Below are positions 24,495-33,932 of a stretch of DNA of 64,000 nucleotides, piece by piece (within the stretch, counting starts at the first letter, position 1; every line of letters starts with the position of its first letter). Under the pieces are notes generated by a model. It was not told the origin of the DNA. It saw only the letters and a list, made by a program, of their open reading frames with translations, and searched no databases. Made by a program: the position numbers and the translations under genes. This stretch comes from NIOZ-UU13 sp035528395 (GTDB taxonomy: Bacteria > Planctomycetota > Phycisphaerae > Sedimentisphaerales > Anaerobacaceae): NCBI GenBank assembly GCA_035528395.1, contig DATKYR010000029.1, positions 1-64,000 of the forward strand, given 5' to 3'.

Positions 24495-25759
24495 GATTTG
24501 TGATACGGGCACCTATGGCTTTTGTTCGGCTTTCCTATCAGAGTGTGTATCTTGCGCTGGGTCAAATCTGGGCCAATAAGACCAGGTCGATACTCACAAC
24601 TATCGGCATTGTAATTGGTGTCGCTTCGGTAACCGCCGTTATTGCTGCTCTTACCGGTCTGAAAGCAAAAGTGCTGACCCAGGTAGAGACTTTAGGAACA
24701 AACAGCATATTTATTCAACCAAGAACTCCTAAAACAGGTCCTCTACAACATGCCTCATGGTGGAGTATTCGGTTTAAGCCTGAACATTTTGAGAACCTTC
24801 TCGAACACTGCCCCTCGGTGGCGCGGTTTGGCCGTCAGACCTGGGTCGGAAGGTACACCGTCAGCCACCGTGATAAGTCCGTCGAAGGTGTTACTGTACG
24901 CGGTGTCGAGCCTGCATGCCATAAAATCGAAAGCCGTCCGGTTACAATCGGAAGACAGCTTTCTGTTATTGATGAAATGCAAGTCCGACAGGTTTGCCTG
25001 ATTGATCCCAAGCTGCGTAACGACCTTCGCCTTGACCGAGACTGTATAGGCCAGCCGATTCTTATAAGTCACAACACATTTTATATTGCCGGCGTGCTCG
25101 AAGCTCGCCCCGAAAACTTATTTGGCGGAGGTGACCAGGAAAATTCTGAGATATTTATTCCTTATAAGACCAGCCTCAAGATGCAGCGTTATCCGTTCAT
25201 AATGGCCCTTGCTGAAAGCAAATCCTCTGAGGTTTCGGATGACGCCCTGGCCGAGATAAGCTTCTTCCTTCGCCGGACACGGAATATAAAGCCCGGCGAA
25301 CCAGACACATTTCAAGTAATGTCGCTCCAAAACGCGCTGGAGGCTTTTAACAAGATAGCACTTTACACTACGATGGTGGCAGGCGGCATTGTGGGCATCT
25401 CCCTGCTGGTCGGCGGTGTGGGTATTATGAATATCATGCTTGTTTCGGTGTCGGAGCGTACCAGGGAAATCGGTCTCCGCAAGGCGGTCGGAGCTAAAAA
25501 ATCTGCGATTTTGACCCAGTTTTTGATTGAAGCGATAGTCCTGTGCTTTTTCGGGGGGCTTGTGGGAGTTGGTTTTGGCCATCTTCTGACCAAAGCATTA
25601 GCCAGTATCCTAAAAAGTGTACTTGATTTGGCGTATATTCCTTTGTGGGCAATAGGACTTTCATTTGCTTTCGCAGGCACGGTGGGTATATTTTTTGGAA
25701 TGTTTCCGGCGATTAAGGCCGCCAGACTTGACCCTATTGAGGCACTTAGACATGAGTAA
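24491..25759 (+). CDS. MacB-type FtsX-fold ABC permease
   Basis: The 422-residue protein has an N-terminal transmembrane helix after the IWANKTRSILTTIGIVIGVASV motif region. A large periplasmic domain (about 60-280) is followed by three C-terminal membrane helices ending in GIFFGMFPAIKAARLDPIEALR, the FtsX/MacB end. This is the usual MacB permease half, here separate from its ATPase. Its 3' end overlaps the TolC-like gene by 8 bases. Confidence 0.9.
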   Translation: MRFVIRAPMAFVRLSYQSVYLALGQIWANKTRSILTTIGIVIGVASVTAVIAALTGLKAKVLTQVETLGTNSIFIQPRTPKTGPLQHASWWSIRFKPEHFENLLEHCPSVARFGRQTWVGRYTVSHRDKSVEGVTVRGVEPACHKIESRPVTIGRQLSVIDEMQVRQVCLIDPKLRNDLRLDRDCIGQPILISHNTFYIAGVLEARPENLFGGGDQENSEIFIPYKTSLKMQRYPFIMALAESKSSEVSDDALAEISFFLRRTRNIKPGEPDTFQVMSLQNALEAFNKIALYTTMVAGGIVGISLLVGGVGIMNIMLVSVSERTREIGLRKAVGAKKSAILTQFLIEAIVLCFFGGLVGVGFGHLLTKALASILKSVLDLAYIPLWAIGLSFAFAGTVGIFFGMFPAIKAARLDPIEALRHE

Positions 25760-27410
25760 AAGATTTTCACCCAAATGGTATTGGTTTGTTGTTTTTGTTG
25801 GGTTTGAGCTGGTTTTATTAACCGGCTGTGAACCGTTTCCGGGTGATGAGAAATTCTACGAAATCAAGATTGCACCTGAAAAATTGCGACAAGTGGAAAC
25901 GCTTGAGCTTAAGGAGGCCAAGGTTGAAGAAAGTGCTCGACCAGATGTTAATGAAGCGCCGCCCAAAGAGCTTAAACTTAACCTGGAGCAATGTCGTGCC
26001 CTGACGTTGGAGAATAATCTTGACCTTAAGGTACAGCTCATCAGTCCCGCTATTGCCGCTGAGCGGGTCGATGAAGAGCAGGCCGCCTTTGAGGCAGCTT
26101 TTTCCACTGATCTGAGATTTTCCAAGACGGATACTCCCTCAGCCACGTATCTTGATGAAATTTCAGGCTCAAAAGTTGATTATTTCCGTACGGGTCTTGG
26201 CGTCGAGGTTCCTTTGCGAACCGGCGGAACGGTAACATTTGACTTAGCTGACAGCCGCATTAAAACAGATGCTCAAACGACATTTAATCCTTTTTTTGTC
26301 TCGGATTTTTCAGCTTCGATTAGTCATCCGCTTCTTCGAGGCGCCGGCAATCGTGCTAATACCCACGCCATTCGTATCGCCGAGTATGAAAGACAGGTAA
26401 TCGATGCCAGGACGAAACTCGAAGTGATACGGATTATTTCTGCTGTTGACCGTGTGTACTGGCGTCTTTATGCGGCCAGAAAAGAATTGGAAGTTCGGAA
26501 ACAACAGTATGACCTTGCCGAGGCCCTGCTTGAGCAGGCTCGCCGGTTCGTCGCTGCCGGGGATAAGGCACAGGTAGAGGTAATCCGCACAGAGGCCGGT
26601 CTCGCGCAACGGCTCGAGGCTATCATCATAGCCGAAAATAGTGTACGTGACCGGGAACGCGAACTTAAGCGGACGCTTAATAAGGCCGGTCTGGAAATGC
26701 AGACACCTACCGTATTAGTACCCGCTACCGAGCCGGACCCGGTTCGTTATGAACTGGAAAAGCAGCGATTAGTGGCAACGGCGATTGACAGTCGCATGGA
26801 AATGCTCGAACTGGAGCTGAAAATCGCTGAGGATATCAGTACCATCGATTATATGCACAACCAGGCAATGCCTTTGGTTACAATGGATTACACATATAAT
26901 ATGAACGGCCTGGGAGAATCGAGAAACGACTCGTTTGATTTGCTTTTCGACAAGAAGTTTGAGGACCATAGCGTCGGTTTACGGCTGCTGGTACCGCTGG
27001 GAAATGAGGCGGCAAAGAGTCGACTGCTTCAGGCGTTTTACCAGCGCAGGCAGCGACTGGCAACGCGTGACAATCGCGAAGCACTTATTGAATATGAGGT
27101 GCTGAACGCTATCGATCAGCTCGAGGCGAACTGGCAGCGCATTTTGGCCAGCAGACAAAGTGTGATTCTGGATGGTCGGCTGTTTGAGGCTGAGAAACGT
27201 CAGTTTGAACTCGGCCTGGGGACATCTACGGACGTACTTGAGGCTCAGACGAATTTTGCTAACTCCCAGAGCGCCGAAATCCTGGCGCTGGGCGAGTATC
27301 AAATAGCACTTGTCGATCTGGCCTATGCGACCGGCACTCTGCTGGGCGCTGCGAAGGTACAATGGGAACCGATTGTGCCGCAAAGCAATATTAAGAGCCT
27401 GTCCGAATAA
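25752..27410 (+). CDS. TolC-family outer-membrane efflux lipoprotein
   Basis: The 552-residue product starts at ATG 25752 inside the end of the permease gene. It has a lipoprotein signal with lipobox LLTGC (Cys about 26). Two outer-efflux-protein repeats follow, with long helices such as RELEVRKQQYDLAEALLEQARRF and TSTDVLEAQTNFANSQ. It should form the outer-membrane channel of the efflux system encoded upstream. A lipid anchor is usual for OprM-like members. The gene closes the operon. Confidence 0.88.
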   Translation: MSKRFSPKWYWFVVFVGFELVLLTGCEPFPGDEKFYEIKIAPEKLRQVETLELKEAKVEESARPDVNEAPPKELKLNLEQCRALTLENNLDLKVQLISPAIAAERVDEEQAAFEAAFSTDLRFSKTDTPSATYLDEISGSKVDYFRTGLGVEVPLRTGGTVTFDLADSRIKTDAQTTFNPFFVSDFSASISHPLLRGAGNRANTHAIRIAEYERQVIDARTKLEVIRIISAVDRVYWRLYAARKELEVRKQQYDLAEALLEQARRFVAAGDKAQVEVIRTEAGLAQRLEAIIIAENSVRDRERELKRTLNKAGLEMQTPTVLVPATEPDPVRYELEKQRLVATAIDSRMEMLELELKIAEDISTIDYMHNQAMPLVTMDYTYNMNGLGESRNDSFDLLFDKKFEDHSVGLRLLVPLGNEAAKSRLLQAFYQRRQRLATRDNREALIEYEVLNAIDQLEANWQRILASRQSVILDGRLFEAEKRQFELGLGTSTDVLEAQTNFANSQSAEILALGEYQIALVDLAYATGTLLGAAKVQWEPIVPQSNIKSLSE

Positions 27411-27425
27411 CTATTCGCTCTCGCC

Positions 27426-27559
27426 TGTCATTCCTTCTCTTTGCTCAAGGACAGGTCTGAAGGAGCGCAGAGAAGTGAATCCCGATGTATCGGGACTCTT
27501 CGTTGGCTTGATTCCCGCCTGGCCGCCGGACAGGCTTGGGCTTCGCCTCAGAATGACAA
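27426..27559. repeat. Large imperfect palindromic repeat between convergent genes
   Basis: The sequence starts with tgtcattccttctct and ends with cctcagaatgaca. Inside are gaagtgaatcccgatg-atcgggactcttcg and ggccgccgg motifs that pair. It belongs to the gtcattctga family and may terminate both converging transcripts. Confidence 0.55.
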
Positions 27560-27658
27560 AGGATGAAGGATTATTCGGACAGGCTCTAAATAGCGCAGCC
27601 AGGAAGCATATCGCCGCGCCGAATAGTTGGAGTTGCGGTGCTGAACGTGCCGAGAAGT

Positions 27659-28618
27659 TTATTCCTCAGCTTCCGGACTGGACATAAGATAGTCTATGCA
27701 ATCACTGAACTTAGTTGTTGCAACAGCGACGGTGGAGTCGGCCGCACCGTAATAAAGATTTAGCTGGTCGGTTTCTTTATGAACAATGGCTCCGCTGGGA
27801 AATACGACATCACCAACATCACCAATACGTTCATAAGGTGCGCTTGGCCCCAGGACCCACTCGTCACTGCGGCGTAAGACCTTCCATGGTGAATTCAAAT
27901 CTAAAAGCGCCAGCCCGACACGGTATATTTCTCCTGCGGTGGTACTTCGGACGCCGTGGTAAAACAACATCCAGCCGTGCGTTGTTTCTATTGGCTGACA
28001 AGCCAGCCCGACTCTGTGACAATCCCAATAAGCATGCCTTGTTCTAATCAACGGCCTATGGTCGCCCCAGTGCTTGAGATCGGGTGAGAAACTTATCCAC
28101 ATATGAGCCTCGCCTCGGACAATGGGACGGTGAATCAGTGCAAAACGTCCGTTAAACCTGCGTGGAAACAAACATGCATCTTTGTCTTCCGGCGGCAGCA
28201 AAGAGCCCAGCCGGGCAAACGCCTTAAAATTCTTGGTAATCGCCAGCGATACTACAGGACCACCTTCACTGAAGGAAACATAGGTAACAGCGAATTGCTT
28301 CTGCTCTTCGAGCCAGACAATACGCGCGTCTTCCAGCCCCCACCTTTCCTCACGAGAGCTTTGATCAGCTTCGAGGGTGGGTGTGGAGTCAATTTCCCAG
28401 TTCGTGAATCCATCGGCACTGCGAGCAACGGTCAAATGCGAAAAGCCGCGCATATCCTCGACGCGAACCAACAGCAAGACTTCTGAATTTAACTTGGCAG
28501 CCGCGGGATTAAAGACGGCGTTTGTCGGATAAGGCCAATCCTCCGGCGTCATTATGGGATTGCCCCGGTATCTTGTAAAAAGCTCGTATGCTTTTTTTTG
28601 CCGTGCAAGCTCGGGCAT
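27659..28618 (-). CDS. Glycoside hydrolase family 130 (mannosyl-oligosaccharide phosphorylase-like)
   Basis: The 319-residue protein is a five-bladed propeller of the GH130 type. It has FNPAAAKLNSEVLLLVRVED near the start, the GLEDARI motif (near 95), RPIVRGEAHMWISFSPDLKHWG and a C-terminal LNLYYGAADSTVAVATTKFSD. GH130 members phosphorolyse beta-mannosides. The ATG has gaggt in front. No signal peptide is present, so it is cytoplasmic. Substrate choice cannot be read from the sequence. Confidence 0.9.
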   Translation of the reverse strand: MPELARQKKAYELFTRYRGNPIMTPEDWPYPTNAVFNPAAAKLNSEVLLLVRVEDMRGFSHLTVARSADGFTNWEIDSTPTLEADQSSREERWGLEDARIVWLEEQKQFAVTYVSFSEGGPVVSLAITKNFKAFARLGSLLPPEDKDACLFPRRFNGRFALIHRPIVRGEAHMWISFSPDLKHWGDHRPLIRTRHAYWDCHRVGLACQPIETTHGWMLFYHGVRSTTAGEIYRVGLALLDLNSPWKVLRRSDEWVLGPSAPYERIGDVGDVVFPSGAIVHKETDQLNLYYGAADSTVAVATTKFSDCIDYLMSSPEAEE

Positions 28619-28899
28619 AGTTTCGACCTCAAAACATCAAAGAACTTTTCTATACTTAAAACCAAGGGCGAAAAACCATAATTTGAAATTCAAAAGGTTC
28701 AGCTTCAAGCCCCTGGCAAACCTTACCTAATCTAATCGGCAAGATGGCCAATTTTCTGTAAGTCAAAGTACGAATTTTAGATACAACAGTATAATATTTT
28801 TTAGCTCGCCGTATATATCTAAATAATGACGACATATCTTGCGGGTTGCCCCTCTTCTCTGCAGGTATAAGACACAACTGCCCATTCGCACTTTTTATA

Positions 28900-31050
28900 C
28901 TATGCTTTTACCAACTGTGTTTCGTATAAGCTTTGATACAACGGGCAGTTTTGTACAAGCTCATCATGCTGGCCCTGAGCGATAACTCTGCCATCATCCA
29001 TTACCACTATCACATCCGCTGTAATAACCGTGCTGAACCTGTGGGCTATTATGAAGCTGGTTCTGTCCTGCATAATTTCCTCGATGGCTTTGTGAATTTT
29101 CGCTTCACTATCGGCATCAACCTGACTTGTTGCCTCGTCGAAAATCAGGATTGCGGGATTTCTCAAAATCGCTCTTGCTATGACAATTCTCTGGAGCTGT
29201 CCGCCACTAAGGCCGGCGCCCTGCTCGCCGATGACTGTGTTATAACCGTCGGGCAGAGGAGAAATAAATTCGTGGGCAAACGCACGCCTGGACGCGGCAA
29301 TTATTTCTTCTTCGGTTGCGTTTGGCTTACCATACGCGATATTTGCCGCTATAGTATCATTGAATGTTACGACATTTTGCGTAACCATTCCAATCTGGCT
29401 TCGCAGACTAAATAGTGTTGCATCTCGAATGTCTTTGCCGTCAAACAATATCTGGCCGGCATCCGGGTCATAAAATCTCGGTATCAGATTTGCCAGTGTA
29501 GTCTTTCCCGAGCCGTTCGGCCCTACTATAGCAACATTGTGTCCAGCCTCCACTGAAAGGTTGACATCCTTTAATACAGGGGTCTGGGAGCTCGGATAGG
29601 TAAACACGATGCCCCTGAACTCGATTTTATTTTTCAGAGGCTCAAGATCAAAAGCATCCGGGCTTTCAACTTCCGGCTCTTTGTCAATGATCGCATATAC
29701 CCGTTCAGCAGCGGCGTTGGCCTGTTGAATTCTGTTCCATACATCGCTCATCCTGCGAATCGAATCTGCCGTAGCACCAAGCGCGATAAGCAGTGCAAAG
29801 AAGTCGCCCGGCAGCATCGTACCCTTGTAAACCCAGTGTGCTCCGAAAACCAATCCGACAGAACCGGCTATCATCCCGAGAGTCTCCATTAAAGGGTCTG
29901 TGGCGGAGTCTACTTTTGCGATTCGAAACTGGCGTTTTAAAAGCTTACGATTGATTGCTGTGAAATTCTCACCTTCGTATTCCTGCTGATTATAGACCTT
30001 TATTACCTTGATGGCCCCCAGCGCCTCTTTCAGCTTACCGAGCATTTCCGCCCAGACGGCAAGCGATTTTTTAGTTGCCCGTTTTATTTTCCTGCCAAGC
30101 TTACTGATGAAGTAAAGGGAAAAGGGTGCCCCACATAAAAATACTAATGTGAGATTACGGTCTATCCACATCGCCAATGTAATCAGCCCGATTGCTTTCA
30201 AAGGCTCGCGCAGGGTTTTGCCTAATAATACCTTAATCCCGTTGCCGATTATCATTATGTCTCCATACAGTCTGCTGACGGTATTGCTGGAACCTTCATC
30301 GGCAAAAAAGCTGACTGGAATATCCAGAGAGTGTCGAAAAGCATCTCTTCGTAAATGGGCCAGTGAAGTATGCATAAGCTTTTGTACAGTGTAATCCTGG
30401 TAGAACCGGGCAGTACATCGCACTATTGTAACGACCATCATCATGAGTATGATAAATATCACAGCTTTTCTTTTACTCTCTCTGGATCGCTCTTTTGGTA
30501 AGAACCGAAGAAGCTTTTGTGCATAATCGGCATAGAAAGGTTTTTTGCCGCACTGAAGCACCTGTTCTTCGAGTTCTGGTTTCAACTGTCCGTATTCGTC
30601 GAACCTGCGGTATTGAATGCGTATGGACTTGACATTTGATATGGTGGCAAGTTCCTCAAGTAGTTTACTCGATGATATCTTTTCGTTTGTGCTGATTATG
30701 CTGCTGGCGGCTCCTACAATCTGGTCATCTTTTCTGAGCCCGGCCTGTTCGGCAAAGCCGTTTCTCTTTACACTCGAAATTCTCAAAAAAAACGCTATAT
30801 CGGAAGTATTCGGATCTGATAACTCAACACTGTCGGGCACATAAAAACTAAGCCCATAGCGACTTTCACTAATCTCCCTGTTGATCCAGCCGTGAATTCC
30901 CTCTTCGCCCATCATAACTTTTAAGAGAGGCAAAATCGTTGCGAAGCTGAACGAAAAAAGTATGCCGATAAGCAGAGCACTGCATATAATCGTCACGAGT
31001 CTGGGCCATTGCGGCCAGATATACTTGAATACACGCCTAAAATCCTTCAT
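28900..31050 (-). CDS. MsbA-like ABC exporter with an extracytoplasmic PDZ-like insert
   Basis: A 716-residue half-transporter. The first membrane helix (about 18-45) is followed by an insertion (about 50-195) not found in ordinary MsbA proteins. That insert holds YGLSF, resembling the GLGF loop of PDZ domains, then ISSVKRNGFAEQAGLRKDDQI and a beta-strand KSIRIQYRR. The remaining helices follow, then the ATPase half with Walker A GPNGSGKTT, LSGGQLQR and ILIFDEATSQVD. A typical MsbA has about 580 residues, so the extra length is this loop. Likely a lipid or glycan flippase. Confidence 0.88.
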   Translation of the reverse strand: MKDFRRVFKYIWPQWPRLVTIICSALLIGILFSFSFATILPLLKVMMGEEGIHGWINREISESRYGLSFYVPDSVELSDPNTSDIAFFLRISSVKRNGFAEQAGLRKDDQIVGAASSIISTNEKISSSKLLEELATISNVKSIRIQYRRFDEYGQLKPELEEQVLQCGKKPFYADYAQKLLRFLPKERSRESKRKAVIFIILMMMVVTIVRCTARFYQDYTVQKLMHTSLAHLRRDAFRHSLDIPVSFFADEGSSNTVSRLYGDIMIIGNGIKVLLGKTLREPLKAIGLITLAMWIDRNLTLVFLCGAPFSLYFISKLGRKIKRATKKSLAVWAEMLGKLKEALGAIKVIKVYNQQEYEGENFTAINRKLLKRQFRIAKVDSATDPLMETLGMIAGSVGLVFGAHWVYKGTMLPGDFFALLIALGATADSIRRMSDVWNRIQQANAAAERVYAIIDKEPEVESPDAFDLEPLKNKIEFRGIVFTYPSSQTPVLKDVNLSVEAGHNVAIVGPNGSGKTTLANLIPRFYDPDAGQILFDGKDIRDATLFSLRSQIGMVTQNVVTFNDTIAANIAYGKPNATEEEIIAASRRAFAHEFISPLPDGYNTVIGEQGAGLSGGQLQRIVIARAILRNPAILIFDEATSQVDADSEAKIHKAIEEIMQDRTSFIIAHRFSTVITADVIVVMDDGRVIAQGQHDELVQNCPLYQSLYETQLVKA

Positions 31051-31225
31051 TTAACAGATTTCTCCAATATAACGTATAGTTTTCCTTTTCTACACGCTGT
31101 CCGCTATTCATTAAAACCGAAACACCCTAACAAACCTTGGCCTGCCGGTCAAGTCCAAAGACTGTTGACTCCCGGTACCATTTTTGTTATCCTGCCCGCT
31201 CTTTAAGGAAAACGGCTTTTTGCTC

Positions 31226-31303
31226 GTCATTGCAAGGCCTGCGGAGCAAGCCGCAACAATCTCGTCGTTATATTTAAGATTGCCTGGCCACGCCGGCAAT
31301 GAC
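31226..31303 (+). repeat. Dispersed gtcattgcaagg...ggcaatgac repeat
   Basis: The ends gtcattgcaaggcctgcgga and cacgccggcaatgac flank gcaagccgcaacaatctcgtcg, giving an imperfect palindrome of the same family as 18335-18423 and 56568-56673. It lies just upstream of the MBL gene. Confidence 0.6.
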
Positions 31304-31319
31304 AAAAAGGATACCGACA

Positions 31320-31952
31320 ATGAAAATCGACCGTTTAATTTTAGGCGTTTATGAAACCAATTGCTATGTCCTTCGCAGCAACGAAGCCACCAAGGACTGT
31401 CTGATTGTTGACGCGGGCCTTGGGGCAGGTAAGCTAATCAAGTTTTTAGAGAATCATAAATTGAATCCTGTTGCGTTGGTCCTTACCCACGGGCATATAG
31501 ACCACATTGCAGGTGTAGCTTCACTTCGGGGCCGGTTCCCTGATATAAAGGTTTATATCCATAAGCTCGATGACGAAATGCTCGCAGATCCCCAGACTAA
31601 TCTATCCGCTATGACAGGAGGCGCCTTTAGCATAGAGCCGGCAGATTTCTCCGTAGAAGAGCAAAGCTGTATCGAGCATGTCGGCGTAAAGCTCAGCGTG
31701 CTTCATACCCCTGGCCATACGCCGGGCGGCATCTGTTTGTATTCAAAGGATGAGGCGATTGTTTTCACGGACGATGCGCTGTTTGCCGACTCGATTGGAC
31801 GAACAGATTTTCCGTGCGGCAGCATGGATCAACTATTAAATAGCATAAGGGAAAAACTTTTTACCCTGCCCGACGAAACGAAAGTCTATCCCGGTCACGG
31901 CCCAATTACCACAATAGCCCACGAAAAATCACATAACCCTTTCCTCCAATAA
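31320..31952 (+). CDS. MBL-fold metallo-hydrolase (glyoxalase II-like)
   Basis: The 210-residue protein has the metal-binding THGHIDHIAG, the second His in TPGHTPGGI and a final PGHGPITTI. Together these fit the YcbL/glyoxalase II-like group. The usual TGDxLF is present as TDDALF. ATG 31320 is used because the upstream codons fall in the repeat and aaagg lies just before it. Likely a cytoplasmic thioester or ester hydrolase; the exact substrate is unknown. Confidence 0.88.
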   Translation: MKIDRLILGVYETNCYVLRSNEATKDCLIVDAGLGAGKLIKFLENHKLNPVALVLTHGHIDHIAGVASLRGRFPDIKVYIHKLDDEMLADPQTNLSAMTGGAFSIEPADFSVEEQSCIEHVGVKLSVLHTPGHTPGGICLYSKDEAIVFTDDALFADSIGRTDFPCGSMDQLLNSIREKLFTLPDETKVYPGHGPITTIAHEKSHNPFLQ

Positions 31953-31990
31953 TCCATTTTTTAGCCAAAAAAGCTCTGTTGAAAATGTGG

Positions 31991-32079
31991 ACTGTCATTC
32001 TGAGGCGAAGCCGAAGAATCTCATTTCTTTAGAAATAAAGAGATTCTTCACTCCGCTGCGCTCCGTTCAGAATGACAGT
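31991..32079 (+). repeat. Long palindromic repeat (gtcattctga type)
   Basis: It has the same ends (actgtcattctga / cagaatgacagt) as 20215-20303, with the interior in the opposite orientation: gccgaagaatctcat on the left here. A near-perfect 89-base hairpin follows the MBL gene. Confidence 0.8.
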
Positions 32080-32386
32080 TTTTGTGGCTTTTCAACAGAT
32101 CAAGCCAAAAAGTAAATGTCTTTCTATTTACTACCTACTATAAAGCAAACTCTTACTATCAGTATATAAAGCTAAATATAGGACTTACAGCATTATGGCG
32201 CTATAGCGAATTCTTTGCATTCCTGCTCATCTTACCCATTTTAACTAAAGTTTTTTCTCGCCACCCTCCGATACTTATATTGCCTGTTGACATATATTTC
32301 CTATATTAACATTCAGGTCATTACAAAGAGTCGAGATGGTAATATGGGTATTAATGGCAGATTAGAAGGTTTAATGGAGATAAAAC

Positions 32387-33106
32387 ATGATAAAACAAAG
32401 CATTTTAGCCCGCTATTTGGAACCCTTATTGCGCGGTGATAGAAAGGCTTGTCGAGCCGTTATAGAAGAAACTCTTCAGAGTGGCATACCGGCTAATTCG
32501 GTATATGTCGACATAATATGGCCGGTTATGGTAGAAATCGAAAAACTGTTGCGAGCAGACAGAATTACACCCATCCAGGAACATTTGGCCACGCGAGTTA
32601 ACCGCACTATTGTGGACCAGCTTCATAACAAATTGCCTCGCAGACCAAGCAAGAATAAAAAAATAGCGGTATGTTGTGCACCAGACGAATTGCAGGAGCT
32701 CGGTGCCCAAATGATGACAGACCTGTTCGAGAGCAATGGATGGGACGTAAGATTTCTTGGCGGTGGACTTACAAACGACGATATCCTTTCTTTCACAAAC
32801 GAATATAGTCCGGACATTCTCTTAATTTATGGTACCGGTCCAAAACAGGCACCTGGTGTACGACGCTTGATAGATACAATTAAGTCTGTCAACGCCTGGC
32901 CGAATATGCGTATAATGGTATCAGGCGGTCTGTTCAACAGGGCCGAAGGACTCTGGCTGGAAATGGAGGCCGATTTATTCGCAGAAACAGCCCTTGAAGC
33001 CCTCCAGGTAGCTTCTAATGATAACCCGGTTACGCAAGGTGAACAAAGAACGATAAACCGCAGAAAGAAAAGACGCCAGACGGCAGCACAAAACCTGACG
33101 GTGTAG
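32387..33106 (+). CDS. B12-binding-fold protein with altered cobalamin motif
   Basis: The 239-residue protein has an N-terminal helical B12-binding-2-like part (about 5-80). A Rossmann-like part (about 92-215) holds APDELQELGAQMMTDLFESNGWDVRFLGG and IMVSGGLFN. In classical corrinoid proteins the loop is DxHxxG; here it reads E101-L-Q103-E-L-G106, so the His ligand is replaced by Gln. It stands alone with no methyltransferase or MerR domain. The protein could bind cobalamin without the lower ligand, or bind none. The C-terminal tail is basic (RRKKRRQ). Confidence 0.75.
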   Translation: MIKQSILARYLEPLLRGDRKACRAVIEETLQSGIPANSVYVDIIWPVMVEIEKLLRADRITPIQEHLATRVNRTIVDQLHNKLPRRPSKNKKIAVCCAPDELQELGAQMMTDLFESNGWDVRFLGGGLTNDDILSFTNEYSPDILLIYGTGPKQAPGVRRLIDTIKSVNAWPNMRIMVSGGLFNRAEGLWLEMEADLFAETALEALQVASNDNPVTQGEQRTINRRKKRRQTAAQNLTV

Positions 33107-33339
33107 ATGTAACAGCTTTTAACAGATAGAAGAACAATCAATTATAGACATCCGTCGAGGACGGATTTCTAATAACCCTATGAAAATTCCAAATTCGACA
33201 CTTCGGCATCACAGCCTTTGTTCGGGCCCCGATGTCGTTTTCGAAAACAATTCCTAATCATCAAAATACACAGGTTATAGCAATTCGCTTTATTGATTGC
33301 CGACCCGCGGCGACGCATCGCGGCAATTTACCTGACCTT

Positions 33340-33399
33340 GTCATTCCTGCGAAACCTGTCCTGAGCATGGCCGAATGGGTCGAAGAAGCAGGAATCCAG
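33340..33399 (+). repeat. Palindromic gtcattcctgcg...gcaggaatccag repeat
   Basis: The outer arms gtcattcctgcg and gcaggaatccag enclose a cctgtcctgagca...gtcgaag element, so two repeat families are combined. The remaining sequence between 33107 and 33498 shows no gene. Confidence 0.65.
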
Positions 33400-33498
33400 T
33401 CTCTCTCAGTAAGTAGAATGTGCAATATTTTCAGCAATTTTCAACTTTTATTGGTATAAAAATAAGCGCTCAAGTGATAGTTTCTTACGAGTTTTTTC

Positions 33499-33528
33499 TT
33501 GATATTCAGGTAGATAATCTGGTATAAA
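33499..33528 (+). promoter_or_regulatory. Promoter of the second LamG protein gene
   Basis: The -35 is TTGATA (33499-33504) and the -10 is TATAAA (33523-33528), spaced 18 bases. Flanks ttttttcttga and tggtataaataa match the promoter at 10917-10946. Transcripts would carry a leader of about 400 bases. Confidence 0.65.
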
Positions 33529-33626
33529 TAAGATTGATTAAATGTGTGAGTTTTGGTCTTCCGGGGACAAAGCTCTTGTAATTTGCAGCTAATTAGCCTG
33601 GCCCAAGGCTTAATGAGCAGGGCATA

Positions 33627-33680
33627 ATGTCGTTGCAGCAGTTGTTGCGCTCCAGAGTAAAACTTATACATTTCAAATAA
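33627..33680 (+). CDS. Possible 17-residue leader ORF
   Basis: A frame from ATG 33627 to TAA 33678-33680 encodes MSLQQLLRSRVKLIHFK. It occupies the same place as the 26-residue ORF of the first cassette, shortly upstream of the conserved hairpin element. The ribosome site (gagcaggg) is weak. Confidence 0.2.
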   Translation: MSLQQLLRSRVKLIHFK

Positions 33681-33697
33681 CGGCTAATATTGGGCCA

Positions 33698-33743
33698 TTG
33701 CCTGTTTCGGCGTGGCCGAGCTACGACGGAAAGGAAGGAGGTA
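33698..33743 (+). promoter_or_regulatory. Conserved leader element with hairpin (copy 2)
   Basis: It nearly repeats 11117-11162: ttgcctgtttcggcg, the stem cgtggc-cga-gctacg and ggaaaggaaggaggta. The stem change keeps pairing through G-U. Downstream, gtgttttgg (about 33870) and the AT-rich run before the gene also match the first leader. Confidence 0.5.
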
Positions 33744-33932
33744 GTATTTCGATTTTGGATTTCCGAGTTTCGAACTGTGGTTCGCGATTTTCATTTCTTC
33801 GTATCCAATCGTCAATTGGCAATCGAAATTCGACAATTCTCACAAATCCCTGTTGAAAACAAAACGTGTTTTGGCGTGTGACTAAAACATAATACATAAC
33901 TATTTTGATTTTTTATGAAGGAGGATACGATT

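Noticed and set aside
27310..27687. 125-codon frame over the TolC-like gene end
   Set aside because: It overlaps the coding end of the TolC-like gene and the palindromic repeat.
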